Source: Asparagopsis taxiformis
Lineage: Eukaryota; Rhodophyta; Florideophyceae; Bonnemaisoniales; Bonnemaisoniaceae
NCBI GenBank assembly: GCA_030407315.1
Contig: JALQPE010002285.1
Location: 1 to 64,000, forward strand
Direction of reading: 5' to 3'
Length of the DNA: 64,000 nt
The notes under the pieces were generated by a model. The model had not been told where the DNA came from. It saw only the letters and a program-made list of their open reading frames with translations, and made no database searches. The translations under genes and the position numbers were made by a program. How positions within the stretch are numbered: position 1 is the stretch's first letter; every line of letters starts with the position of its first letter. Of the stretch, positions 41,190 to 51,674 are shown in pieces.

Positions 41190-42160
41190 CATCCCTTCTT
41201 CACTCTCCTTCAGTCCTGCCGTTCCTGCTTCACCACTCCTGCATCACATACACAACATCAACCCCAACAGTCAGATTCAAAAGCAACGCTTACCACGACA
41301 GATATCTTAGAAAATCCCTTACTTACCTCTCATCCATCCTACACACAATACAAACCATGATCCAAAACCTTGCAATGAATAATCAAAGTCAGCAGTCCAT
41401 ATCTTCGCAAAACAAGTCTTGGCGCTCAATGAAACTTACCTTCTGTCATCAACATTCCTGCATCATCTACACAACATCGGAATCAACCACAACAGTCAGA
41501 CTCAAAACCAACCTTCCATCACAGCATACTTTCAAAACTCGCACACTTACCTTCGCTCCACACAATACACACCATGACTCAATAGGCTTCCAATGAAAAA
41601 TATCGCATCAACGGAAATAGTCAGACTCAAAACCAACCTTCCCTCGCTGCTTACTTTCAAAACTCGCACACTTACTTTACCTGTTCCATCCTGCACACAA
41701 TAAAAACCATAAATCACGTGATCGTGTAGCCAAGAAAAGTAGTCAGCATTCCGCATCTTCGCACAACCGGTCTGGGCGCCCAATGTGACTTACCTTCCGT
41801 CATCACTATTCCTCCATCACCTACGCAACATCGGAATCAATCGCAACAGTCAGATTGAAAACCAACGTTTCCCTCGCTACATACCCTGAGAACTCGCAAA
41901 TGTACCTCTCATCCATCCTACACACAATACAAACCATGATCCAAAAACCTTGCAATGAATAATCATAGTCAGCAGTCCATATCTTCGCAAAGCACATCTT
42001 GGCACTCAATGAAACTTACCTTCCGTCATCAACATTCCTGCATCATCTACACAACATCGGAATCAACCACAACAGTCAGACCAAAATCAACCTTCCCTCA
42101 CAGCATACTTTCAAAACTTCACGTACCTCTCTTCCATCCTCCGCTCAATACACACCATCA
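41190..42160 (-). other. Array of apparent micro-introns and micro-exons (copy 2)
   Basis: Inverted counterpart of 6636-7600 with the same donors, CTGAC sites, acceptors and 27- and 12-nt exon-like blocks. Here it reads directly toward gene D on the same strand, so it would form a multi-intron leader for that gene. Preservation of the splice signals in both copies supports function. Confidence 0.6.
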
Positions 42161-42899
42161 GTCAACAGGCTTCCCATGAAAAATATCGCATCAACGGAAA
42201 TAGTCAGACTCAAAACCCACGCTTCCCTCAACGCATACCCTCGAGGGTAGAGGATGGAACGAAGGTACGTGCGCGAATCTTGATCAAGATTCGCGCACGT
42301 ACAAAGCAAAGTCGGTCAAAGAAGATCAGTCGGTGATGAGGGCGGAGTGGAGCCTGCGGCGTCGACCGGACAGCTTTCTGCGTCCGCTTAAGTCTTGCTG
42401 TGCATACTCGAAATCATCGCCGGCAGTGAGATTGAGTATGGCCCAAGCCATGGTCTCTGATTCCCCGAACAAAGAGATCCGGATCGAGAACAACGAATAT
42501 AAACATATAATCATATATATGAGAATCCATTTGCTTTCCTTACATGATCTGTGGCATATCCGCTGTAAAGCACATTCAGATTCCACGAAGTTTGGAAATA
42601 AAAAAGTTTATTATTACAAATGAATTAATTGAAAATTCATCTCCCAGGGCAGTCGTTCGTCCTTCCATGCACACGTTGCCAGCACGCAATGTGATGTAAC
42701 AGTTGGAAATGATTGAACTCTCGGTTAAATTCCACCGTTGGGATGTCAGCTGGAGTGAGCACAAAACTACTACCCAAAAAACTACGAACACGTTACATTC
42801 CAAGTCTCGAAAGCACCACAAAAATAAAATTGGTCGCATCTGGACGGCACAGTCTCCCCTGTTCAGCTCGCAATCCTCCCTTTTGCGTCAAAACTCGAC

Positions 42900-45800
42900 A
42901 TGGAATGCAAGTATGAAGGGTGCTTCTACTACTGCGTAGATGCTTATGCGCTCGCGCTGCATGAGCGAACGTGTCGCTACCGTTTCAACCCCTCTCCCCA
43001 ACATTTCAACAACGCTCGTGTCCCTGCCGTCACCCATGAGCCTGCTCGAAACGGCGACCATGATTCCCCGCAACCCAGCTCCCCAGACCCAGAATCTGGT
43101 CGTGCTTCCTCCAGCGACTCACCCTGTGACGCTTCACTGCCACCAACCTCAACCCCCTCCCGCGCAGACCTCCTCGTGCAATCCCTCGCCGCCAGTCTCA
43201 CAACCCTCGAGTACAAGGCCGGCGCTGGCCGCGTGAGCGAAGTCATCACCATCCTACAAGACCCCGCATTCTCCCTAGAAAAGTTCAACAGCGCCGTTCG
43301 CACCGTAGAAGAATGTCGCCACGTTACCGCTTCCATGGTCGAAACACATTTCCGCACCGAAGGTTACAAGAGCCACATCGTTCCAGACAAAACTGGTAAG
43401 TACTCGGCACAGCTGTACCTCCGCGACCCAGTCGACATGCTCCGCAGGCAGTTAGCACTGGCTAACGACCAAAATACTCTCTTCCACCCCTCCCCACAGA
43501 CCGCCCCAGACGGCACCGCAATATTTTCTCATCCCCTACACACAGAATTCGCGAAAACGCTGCACCAGGTTACTAGACAGCGCGTGCAGCTCTCGGAAGA
43601 TCCACAGGTCGTATGGGCAGAGGAAACTGATCCCACCGCTTCCTCCTTTGCCGGCCTCCTCCAAGTGTACTCCGACAAGAGCAGCACAAGCCTCAAGAGC
43701 TCCGCAATCGTCGCATACCCCATACACGTCACACTGCTCAACTTCTCCGCCCCCCTCCGTCGCCACTGCATCCGTACCGGCCTCACCATCGTCGGGTATC
43801 TTCCGTACATTGTTAACCCTTCGTCCAACGCCTTGTTCGGTGATGAAATGCCGACAACCTCTAGTTCTGCTAGTCGCGCTCGCAAAATTGATATTCTTCA
43901 TAAAGCACTCGAAAAAGTGTTTTCGTCCCTATCCACCGCGTTCTCTTCCGGGTTCCCCTGCACAGACTCCACTGCAACTGCCCGCCAATGCTTTCCCATC
44001 CTAGCCAATTATTGCTGCGACTTTCCAGAGGCCAAAGAGCTGTCATGCACTCGCAACAGCACTACCACCACACATCCCTGCCACCGCTGCTACATCCCCG
44101 CCACTCAACTTGAATCCAGCGCGCCACACCAGCCCCGCTCCCTCGATGATACACGCTCTGCACGCCAAGAGAGCGCTCAGGAGCATACAACTGCTCCGCT
44201 CGAAGCTCTCTCCCTCCTCGAACAACACTCTGTCCTCGAATCGACCGCTCTTTTACCCACCAACAGTCCCCTAGACCCCTACAACATTTTCTCCTTCGAG
44301 CCTCTGCACAATCTCCACCTCGGCATCTCAAAGCTCATCAAACAGTGCATTGTCCACCGCCTCAGCTCCCCAGACCTCACCACCACTGCCTCCCATTCCG
44401 GGACACCTCGCACCTTCAAGAAGGTGAAAAAATCCATCCTCGCCGGCTCAAACAGCATTCTGTCCGCTATCGAACGCGACTACTACATCACCGGTCTTCA
44501 TGTCGACTTCTCCAAGGGTGAGAAGGGCACCAATTTGAACGGCCTCTTCACGGAGGACGGCATACGCGGCATGCTCGCAGCCAAAGACTATCACCATGTC
44601 GACATGGTGTTCCCTTTCATCGCAGCATTCATTGACACATGCTGTGACGAAGTAGATACAGCCCCCCTCACTTCCATCTGCACGCAATACTCTGACCTCG
44701 TCGCATGGGTCATGAAACGCGGTCGCATCAAGCACTGGACTGCCGCCGAACTAGAAAGCCTCCAGAACTCCATTTCCTATTTCAAACAATCAATGCTCTC
44801 CACCCTCGGCCCATTCCACACCACAGGTCTCAAAACTTTCAAGTTCCATCTTCTAGACCATCTTCCCGGTGACTTGCAGAGATATGGCGCCCTGGAACAC
44901 ATTGATGCAGGCCCCTACGAACACTCGCATCTTCTGTTCAAACAGAGTTATAGGAAAACCTCTCGAAGGCGCTCCACAGCCATGGAAGAGACTATTCGCC
45001 ACATGGAATTCTCCTTGGCCACTCCAACTGGTCATACCCCATCGAACACATTGGGAAACGCACGCATGATATCGCCCACAGACGGTGCAGTACTCGTTCG
45101 CGACGGATTCACCGTTGCACTGCACGACTTTGCCTCCCTGCTGCCCGATGCAACCCTCCTCGTTGCAGATATCGACGGACAGCCCGATCCTGCCACTCTT
45201 TTGCCGCTGCACAACTCCTCGTTCCCGTCTGGCACCATAACGCTATTCCAGCAACTCGGTGACACAGCTGCACAAGCGTTCCTCACCCTCGCTAGACTGC
45301 GCGCCACGGCAGAAGGCCCTCCAATACATGACATGGACATTTCCGTCACCGTGGTAAAGTCCGCCTACGTCATGGGAGGGTACGTCCCAGATGCCGACGA
45401 CTTTGACCCGCACAGTGGCATGCTTCGCCCCACAAACGTGTCGAGGCACAAGCAGCAGCGCGTCTTTGCAACTTCATCGTTCGGCCCCGCAAAGAGATCG
45501 CAGTACTCCTTTGTCGTCATCTCCGGAACTGCCGATGACTACAGAACCATATGGGTAGGGCGCGTCCTGGCACTGGTACGCCTGCAGTCTCCAAACCTGT
45601 TTCAACCTGTAGAACTCGCTTTCGTTCAGTATATGACCTGCTTTGCCCCAAAAACCGCTGTGGAAAAATCACTTGGGTGCATTTGTTTAAAGTGGTCCAC
45701 ATGGGACCCGGACAACGGATCCGTTGACAGCAATGACACTGCATCCCACAGTGCAGGTGGTCCTTGGTTTGACCTCATTCCTGCATCTACTATATCTGGC

Positions 45801-45938
45801 ACCGTGCACATCGTACGAAGTAACTTTCCAGTCAAGCCATTTACGAAACAAATGCACTGGTCGGACCACCGTTTCTATCTCAACCGCTTCTACACCAACA
45901 CTGATTACCAATTCACAGATGATAATGAAGAAGAATAA
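42900..45938 (+). CDS. Gene B: intact Plavaka/CACTA-like transposase of element X
   Basis: 1012 codons from ATG 42900. Residues 3-25 are a C-x4-C...H-x3-C zinc finger. Residues ~253-302 (LLQVYSDKSS ... YPIHVTLLNF ... VGYLP) match the block around the first catalytic Asp in Plavaka-type transposases, with D259 the candidate residue. Residues ~364-404 (FPILANYCCDFPEAKEL ... CHRCYIP) match the second block, with D374 the candidate. FSFEPLHNLHLGISK then fits the conserved D/H-containing helix. A less conserved C-terminus follows. It would cut and rejoin DNA at the TIRs in the nucleus. It converges on gene A with 77 bp between them, and is divergent from the splice array. The superfamily call comes from remembered motif patterns and should be confirmed by profile search. 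Confidence 0.65.
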   Translation: MECKYEGCFYYCVDAYALALHERTCRYRFNPSPQHFNNARVPAVTHEPARNGDHDSPQPSSPDPESGRASSSDSPCDASLPPTSTPSRADLLVQSLAASLTTLEYKAGAGRVSEVITILQDPAFSLEKFNSAVRTVEECRHVTASMVETHFRTEGYKSHIVPDKTGKYSAQLYLRDPVDMLRRQLALANDQNTLFHPSPQTAPDGTAIFSHPLHTEFAKTLHQVTRQRVQLSEDPQVVWAEETDPTASSFAGLLQVYSDKSSTSLKSSAIVAYPIHVTLLNFSAPLRRHCIRTGLTIVGYLPYIVNPSSNALFGDEMPTTSSSASRARKIDILHKALEKVFSSLSTAFSSGFPCTDSTATARQCFPILANYCCDFPEAKELSCTRNSTTTTHPCHRCYIPATQLESSAPHQPRSLDDTRSARQESAQEHTTAPLEALSLLEQHSVLESTALLPTNSPLDPYNIFSFEPLHNLHLGISKLIKQCIVHRLSSPDLTTTASHSGTPRTFKKVKKSILAGSNSILSAIERDYYITGLHVDFSKGEKGTNLNGLFTEDGIRGMLAAKDYHHVDMVFPFIAAFIDTCCDEVDTAPLTSICTQYSDLVAWVMKRGRIKHWTAAELESLQNSISYFKQSMLSTLGPFHTTGLKTFKFHLLDHLPGDLQRYGALEHIDAGPYEHSHLLFKQSYRKTSRRRSTAMEETIRHMEFSLATPTGHTPSNTLGNARMISPTDGAVLVRDGFTVALHDFASLLPDATLLVADIDGQPDPATLLPLHNSSFPSGTITLFQQLGDTAAQAFLTLARLRATAEGPPIHDMDISVTVVKSAYVMGGYVPDADDFDPHSGMLRPTNVSRHKQQRVFATSSFGPAKRSQYSFVVISGTADDYRTIWVGRVLALVRLQSPNLFQPVELAFVQYMTCFAPKTAVEKSLGCICLKWSTWDPDNGSVDSNDTASHSAGGPWFDLIPASTISGTVHIVRSNFPVKPFTKQMHWSDHRFYLNRFYTNTDYQFTDDNEEE

Positions 45939-46015
45939 ATCTAAATCGCAGCACTCTATTGATAATGTACTACATGATAAACCTTCTAGTCAACGTCACA
46001 TTTACTGCACTAATT

Positions 46016-47670
46016 TCAACCATCCTCCATTACGCCAAAACCGTTATCAGCAGTGGCTGCATGGCGCCGCTCCATGCCCCCATACTGTGGGGCATTGATT
46101 TCGACATTCAGGTTTGCAGTCAGGTGTCCAGCATATGGGTCAACGACGAAAAGTTCTGCGCCAATTAGTCCTTGCGCAATCACACAATCCATTACAGCAC
46201 CGAGGTTTGACGTAATATGCGATTGAATCCAATCCTCGGACACTAGAACAAGTGATGAGCAGCGGTTTACATCATCAACGACATGAACAATTCCAGACCC
46301 CTCTCCGCTTTGCCACACTTCAACAGCCTCTCTCGTCACAGTACGGCTTGCAAACACATGCCGTGACTGTGCACTAGTCCGCTGTTCGCTCTCGACAACG
46401 TCCGTTTCTTCCCTTGCTTGCGAGCCTTGGAGACAAGACATGCAGTACACCACCATACCAACTAATTGCTGAAAAGCTACCCCCACATATTGACTGTACC
46501 GCCTTGTAAACTCCTTCTGCCGTGCACCTCCTTTCCCCTTCGGTTCATCCAAACACTCCACAGTAGTCACTAGCCAAGCATCCAGGCGCGCCAGCGTTAG
46601 TATGCTCGTCTCTATGTCCATTACTTGTTCTGGTCGTATCGAATAACCCCTGAAGATGTCCAGCACATTCACAGCTACTCGGTTGTTAAACCATGCATCA
46701 CCATTCACTTCCATTTCGAAGCTGTCAGGAACCAAGCCTTTGCTGTATCGCAGCTCTGAGAACGGTGCCGTTCGCCACCTCCCCATATCCAAATCACCGT
46801 TACTTTCCCGTTTCAAAAGCTTCTCAGACGCTTCGCGCTTTTGTTCCTCTCGCTCGTCCATCTCAGCTCGCGTCGTCAGCATCGTGCATCTAGACATTAA
46901 TTTCGTGTACCCCAGCGAACCGAACAATCTGTCCCTCGCATTACGCTTCCGTGCACTCATCACGTCGGACAGTTTCTGCGTCACCTTCACTTTCAATTCC
47001 TTGCTCCCCGCCACAGCCTCTTGACAGCACACACGCTGCTCCTCATCGGAAAACACATCACACCACGGACTTTGACGCAGTACGTGTCGCACCAAGTCAT
47101 TCAGCAGATCACTCTCGTCCCTGTACGAAGGTGTATACCACTGCAGATTCTTGATGATATAGCCCGGAGGGGTAGCAATATATCCTACACCGTTTTCGCT
47201 CCAAAGTGCCCCTTCTACCGGCTCTACCTCGATGGTACGTCCAGTCCAACGTCTCTGCGTTTGTTCCGCTATAGGGTCCAGCTCCATAGTCTCGTTCTTG
47301 CACCACTTTGTCAGGTTTTCCTCAACCGCCCTAAGAACTCCAAGGTATTTCACAGGAATGGCTTTCTGTATTTTCGACTTACCGCCACCGTGATCACTGA
47401 TTCTACCTGTTCTCGCAATTGCAGTAAGGCTGGCATTTTCCGCCTGCAGAGTCTTCACCTTAGCCTCCAACGCAACAATCTCCGTGGTGAGCGCCTTGTT
47501 TGCTATGTCCTGGCTAAACACTTTTTTTTCCAGCTCCGCGATCTTCTTCTTCTGCGCATTGATGCGACTCGCCATTAAATCGATGGATTCCGGCGGATGC
47601 AACCTCTCTGCCCTCACCGTCCCCCCATCTCCCACGCTATCGGGAATATGATGTCCTCCATCGCCAATAG
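46016..47670 (-). pseudogene. Gene A of element X copy 2, main part, cut by element Y
   Basis: Open from the element Y boundary to the stop at 46016, about 551 codons. Together with 62633-62003 it would make a protein of ~760 residues. It begins with the continuation of a disordered region, then a coiled coil (NAQKKKIAELEKKVFSQ...), then a mixed helical region with SARKRNARDRLFGSLGY, and a C-terminal part without known motifs. Only small pieces match copy 1 without frameshift. Gene A was therefore intact in copy 2 until element Y arrived. An internal ATG (47635 or the MASRI codon) might still allow a shortened product. Confidence 0.7.
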
Positions 47671-50600
47671 AACACTGATTTCCAGTAATTCAGAAAAAAA
47701 TATTTATATCAGAAAAGTTTAAAAGTCTGTGGATTTATGTTTGCTGTTGTAAAGGGCTAATTGGAGCCTCATTCTAGCGGGTGGATATGATTTGAGCGCT
47801 TTTTGAGCTTTTAAACAGTTTATATGGATTCTATTCTGCCTCAGTTGGTATCATGACGATAGGACACGTGTCCTATATGTTGTGGGTAGCTTCTGGACAA
47901 GCTGCAATCGGTACGCACTGCGAGAAACTAAACAGGACAGCTGTCTCTAGGAAGCGTTCACTTCATGAGTGCACAATGCCTAGCTCAAAGGTAAGCTTCT
48001 TGTAGTAACGATTTACCTGAAATCGCTATTAAATTTATGCTGTATTTAATGCTTGCCGAAAGCCCCTCCCAGCCAATCGACTCGTTTTCCTTCATAGTTA
48101 CATCCAAAAATCAACCCCCAACTACCCAATAAAAAATTCAGCAGCAGCGAATCTCATAATCTACTCGCCCACTTGGCACTGTACATTACGATACTTTACG
48201 AAATACTATGGTCCTACTGGCTCATATGACCACACGTTGCACACATGGCACGCTCAGTTGTACTTGGCCATGTGCCGTGCAACTTCCCTAGCAACCGCTG
48301 CACATGGCCATTTCAGTAGTGTACAGAGAAGTAGAGGGAGAATGGTGTATGGACAGGGTGCTCTTTCTGCAGTTGCGACACTATAATCCAGTCCTGTAAA
48401 AGTGTATTCAAGCCTAGATAGAAATGCGAATACGGTAGTTATGAGGACATGCTACACTATCATAGTATGTGAGAGTGTATGGGTATATTGGAATGGGAAA
48501 TATTTGGGGATTGCGAGCCAAGACTTGCCTGCTCTGGCAAATACAATTCCGGCCGATCGGATACACGCGCGCGAAGCGCGCGCCAGTGCGTAGAGGGTAC
48601 TTTTCTCGGTTCAACGATACGCATGAACAGGACATACCTCCGGATTCTTTGTGAAGATTATGAGATATCATGGCGACATGAACGCTAAGAATGTCCACTG
48701 AGAGAAGTAAGCGTATCCCAGCACACTCAAATATACGCCTCGTGCACTGTTGAGACTTCCCGAAAGTACGCCGGTTCCCTGGGAGCAGCTTCGCGAAGTG
48801 GGGGCCTTTATCACATCACGAATGTCAAACGATTTGTTAGCCAAGTTTCGCATGTTCTCGAACAAGTCTCACAGGCGCAACGGGGCAACAATGATGGGGG
48901 AACGAAGCGTGCTTGTCGTCATTTTCGTCGCATAGGACTGCCAACTTGTGACGATGAAGAACCTCCGCTCCATTATCTGGACCATGTCAAGAAACTTGAG
49001 TCACTGGAGGCGATCTGTATGGAGCTTTACGACGACCGCGAAAATAATTCTGTGGCAGATTGTTGTTACGAATCCAAGCCCTTGCGAGACACTCCTTTCA
49101 CCAACAGCCTTTCATACTGACCTTTCTACCTTGTTCTCTCAATCATGGCTACTCTCCACCGCGCAGCTCCTCAACTGCTTCCCGACACCATCGACTAATG
49201 TAGCCAACGTCAAATGCTCACAGCGGAACTATTTCTATCTTTCATCAATGAGTTTGTTATACTACAAAGGTCCTCAGCGATTTGTTACTATATGGCTCCA
49301 GATTTGAACATGTTCAGCACAGTGATATTAGCGGGCGAGAGCTAGACGAAGGTGATGGTGATGGGAATGAATTGGTGAATGGCCAATATTCTCTGTCTTC
49401 TTGGAGATATGACTATGTGCTATGTGAATTGCAAAGTGAATTAGTGGAGTAATGTCACCCATTTCAACCGGGAGCGAATATGTCGAGGTGCAACCATTGA
49501 CAAAACAATCGTCAGCAAGAATCGAGGTGGAATGGCGCGACTATAGCTCGATGGAGGGCCAAAGCGGCAGTGCAGATGTCTCACGGACGGTCCTCACATC
49601 TCAATTGATGAAGGGATGATAATGTAATCGTTCATGGTCCGATTGCTGTAAAGTCGCCGCTTCGCTCCCATTATGTTTGCGCGATTGCCGTACAAGCATG
49701 ACGCCAATCTTGAGATTTTACCACTGGCAAGATTGAATGGGCAGTATACAACTATTTCACCTCTCAATCAATTGCAGCAGGAAGGATTAGCACCCATCGA
49801 ACAAGCATACGACAATCGTCGCGAGACGCTGAATCGGATCAATGAGCATCTACTATGTCAGGGTGCGTTGAAAGAAATGAATGTTGACTTTGTGGACAAT
49901 TGTGAGTGTATTTGATTGCAGTGCATATGGTTGAGGCGCTCAGGAGAGGCACTGACTTGTACCATAACCAGTATCCTTATCCGTGGTATGAAGCTGAAAA
50001 ACGCGGACTATTCGCGAACTAGGTGAACTAATTGTACATCTACCGGCACTGCTTTATTCTTTCGCTGAGAAGATTGATTACTCAAGTTGAGTGGAACCCT
50101 TCGTCTCATCGTGGATCGCAATGTCGCTAACCAAATCCCATCGAAGAACAACGTGAATGTACCATTCAAAGACATGTCTCACTCGAACTGCTGTGGTGTG
50201 ATGAGAAGCCTTCAGTTCTCGACGTTTGTTATTTCCACCCATTCTATTGTACTGTCTGCAGGGGGATTTTCAAGATTTAATTGATTCATCCGTGCAAGTC
50301 TGTTAAGGTGAACTCGTCCAGTGTCGATATTCTTGTCACCGCTGCACACAAGTCGCTAGTATCCAAACTGTCCTTGCTTTCGGCAAATTTTTCAAATGAT
50401 CAATATGCTCCGGGAAGTGAAGAAGGTACCTCAACAGGGTTTTGGATTGATATCGCGCTGCGCTGGGGAGACTATGATTCGCATACCGCTGAAAAGTATT
50501 CCAGAGCAAAATTTCACGACTATGAGACCGACGACATGACGATAGATATGAAAGTCTGACAGGATTGCTGATCGCAGCGATCGCGGCTGTCGACATTGTC

Positions 50601-51314
50601 AAAAGAAAAAACAAGCGATAGAGCACGCAGAAGCGACTAGGCGCATCTGGGATAGTCTTCATTAGACTTTGGGGTGGGCAGGAGGATTATGACACAGTCT
50701 GGGTCGATCACTGCAAATGAGAAGGCATGAATGTACATCCCACGCGTGACGACACAACTCCTCTTTGTATGCCATTACTAAGGTACAAAGATGAATTGTC
50801 TAGCGTCATACCTGACGCGCCATCGGTGCGTCTTACATACTCACTGCTGCAATCTAACAGTTTCGCTCACGTGTAAAGAATTCATCCACCATACGATCGA
50901 ACCTAGTTACATAGGGCTGGTGGTGTGCTCACGCGATGTATTTTTTCCAAAGGGCTTTGTAGGAATGCCAGAGGTGAATTGGTGTCACAAAGAGATGTGA
51001 TGTGTAGCGTAGGTGCGGCGTCTGCTTTCTTTGGGCTGAACGACCAAACCATGACTTCCCATCCCGGCACCACGCACGCATATATCCGCCGTGCACATCC
51101 TCACCTCTTATGAAACTCGTCTCATTTTTACCAGCCCATCTATGGATACTGCAAAATCTACGCCTCGCTTCGAACAACGCCAAGCGCGTTCGAGATCGCC
51201 GAGCGCCACTGCTGATTCGGACGATGGTTCAGCGCACATTTCTAATCCAGATAGCGATTCTGGCGTATCTAAACCTGCTCAGTTTCCTAAGAGATTGATG
51301 CACAACTATGTTCA
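47671..51314 (+). repeat. Left long TIR of element Y
   Basis: 3644 bp, inverted copy of 58354-61998. Apart from the PRP8 remnant (48600-50560) I see no gene in it. Bases 47671-48600 and 50560-51314 hold only short frames without recognisable content. The first ~30 bases (AACACTGATTTCCAG...) are the likely transposase-recognised end. Confidence 0.95.
48600..50560 (+). pseudogene. PRP8: Decayed PRP8 (spliceosome core protein) fragment, left arm
   Basis: Translations in changing frames match PRP8 in order: HGDMNAKNVH near 48670, STPVPWEQLREV at 48765, CDDEEPPLHYLDHV near 48950 with EAICMEL and ESKPLRDT after it, a piece near 49150-49230 (NYFYL), [15 protein letters not shown] near 49470, SRRFAPIMFARLPYKHD at 49640-49690, IEQAYDNRRETLNRI at 49795, PWYEAEKRGLF near 49985, LRLIVDRNVA and KNNVNVPFKDMSHSN at 50090-50180, IHPCKSVKVNSSSVDIL at 50281, and LRWGDYDSH with SRAKFHDY near 50460. 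PRP8 scaffolds the spliceosome active site. Here stops, frameshifts and at least two large internal deletions make it a pseudogene. The source gene was presumably the host's own. Confidence 0.9.
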
Positions 51315-51524
51315 CCATGTGGGGCTACTGGTTCCAGTGTCTGGTCTATTTCTATTCCAGACTCGTTAGGGAATTATTGTGGATCTCCAGGGAAAAATTA
51401 TTGTCTATGGTGGTGTGCCATGGTGCTGCATCTGGTGCACTATTTTTCCCATAGCACACAACAACATCGGCTTCTGGAAAAAACTAGGCCTACTCACTGT
51501 TTACCGTAAGAATTCCAATCCTGC

Positions 51525-51625
51525 TAAAACTTGAAAGCCGATGGAAGTTTACATGGACACTATCCACGGGGACTAAATAGACCCAAGGTACATGACAGTA
51601 CCTCTTTTGGATGAACTCGATTAGT
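51525..51625 (-). pseudogene. Degraded inverted copy of the element Y transposase 3' end
   Basis: Bases around AAAGCCGATGGAAGTTTACA at 51535 are the reverse complement of the transposase C-terminal coding sequence at about 58170-58245, with substitutions. The long arm identity ends at 51314, so this is a separate, older and more diverged piece of inverted symmetry. Bases 51315-51524 show nothing recognisable. Confidence 0.7.
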
Positions 51626-51674
51626 TACTGTGCATGAATTACCTTAGACCACCATTCCAAAGTAGAGGAAATCG

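Noticed and set aside
48402..48593. Short open frames duplicated in both element Y arms.
   Set aside because: Their identity reflects near-identical arms rather than selection on a protein. Those within 48600-50560 are PRP8 debris.
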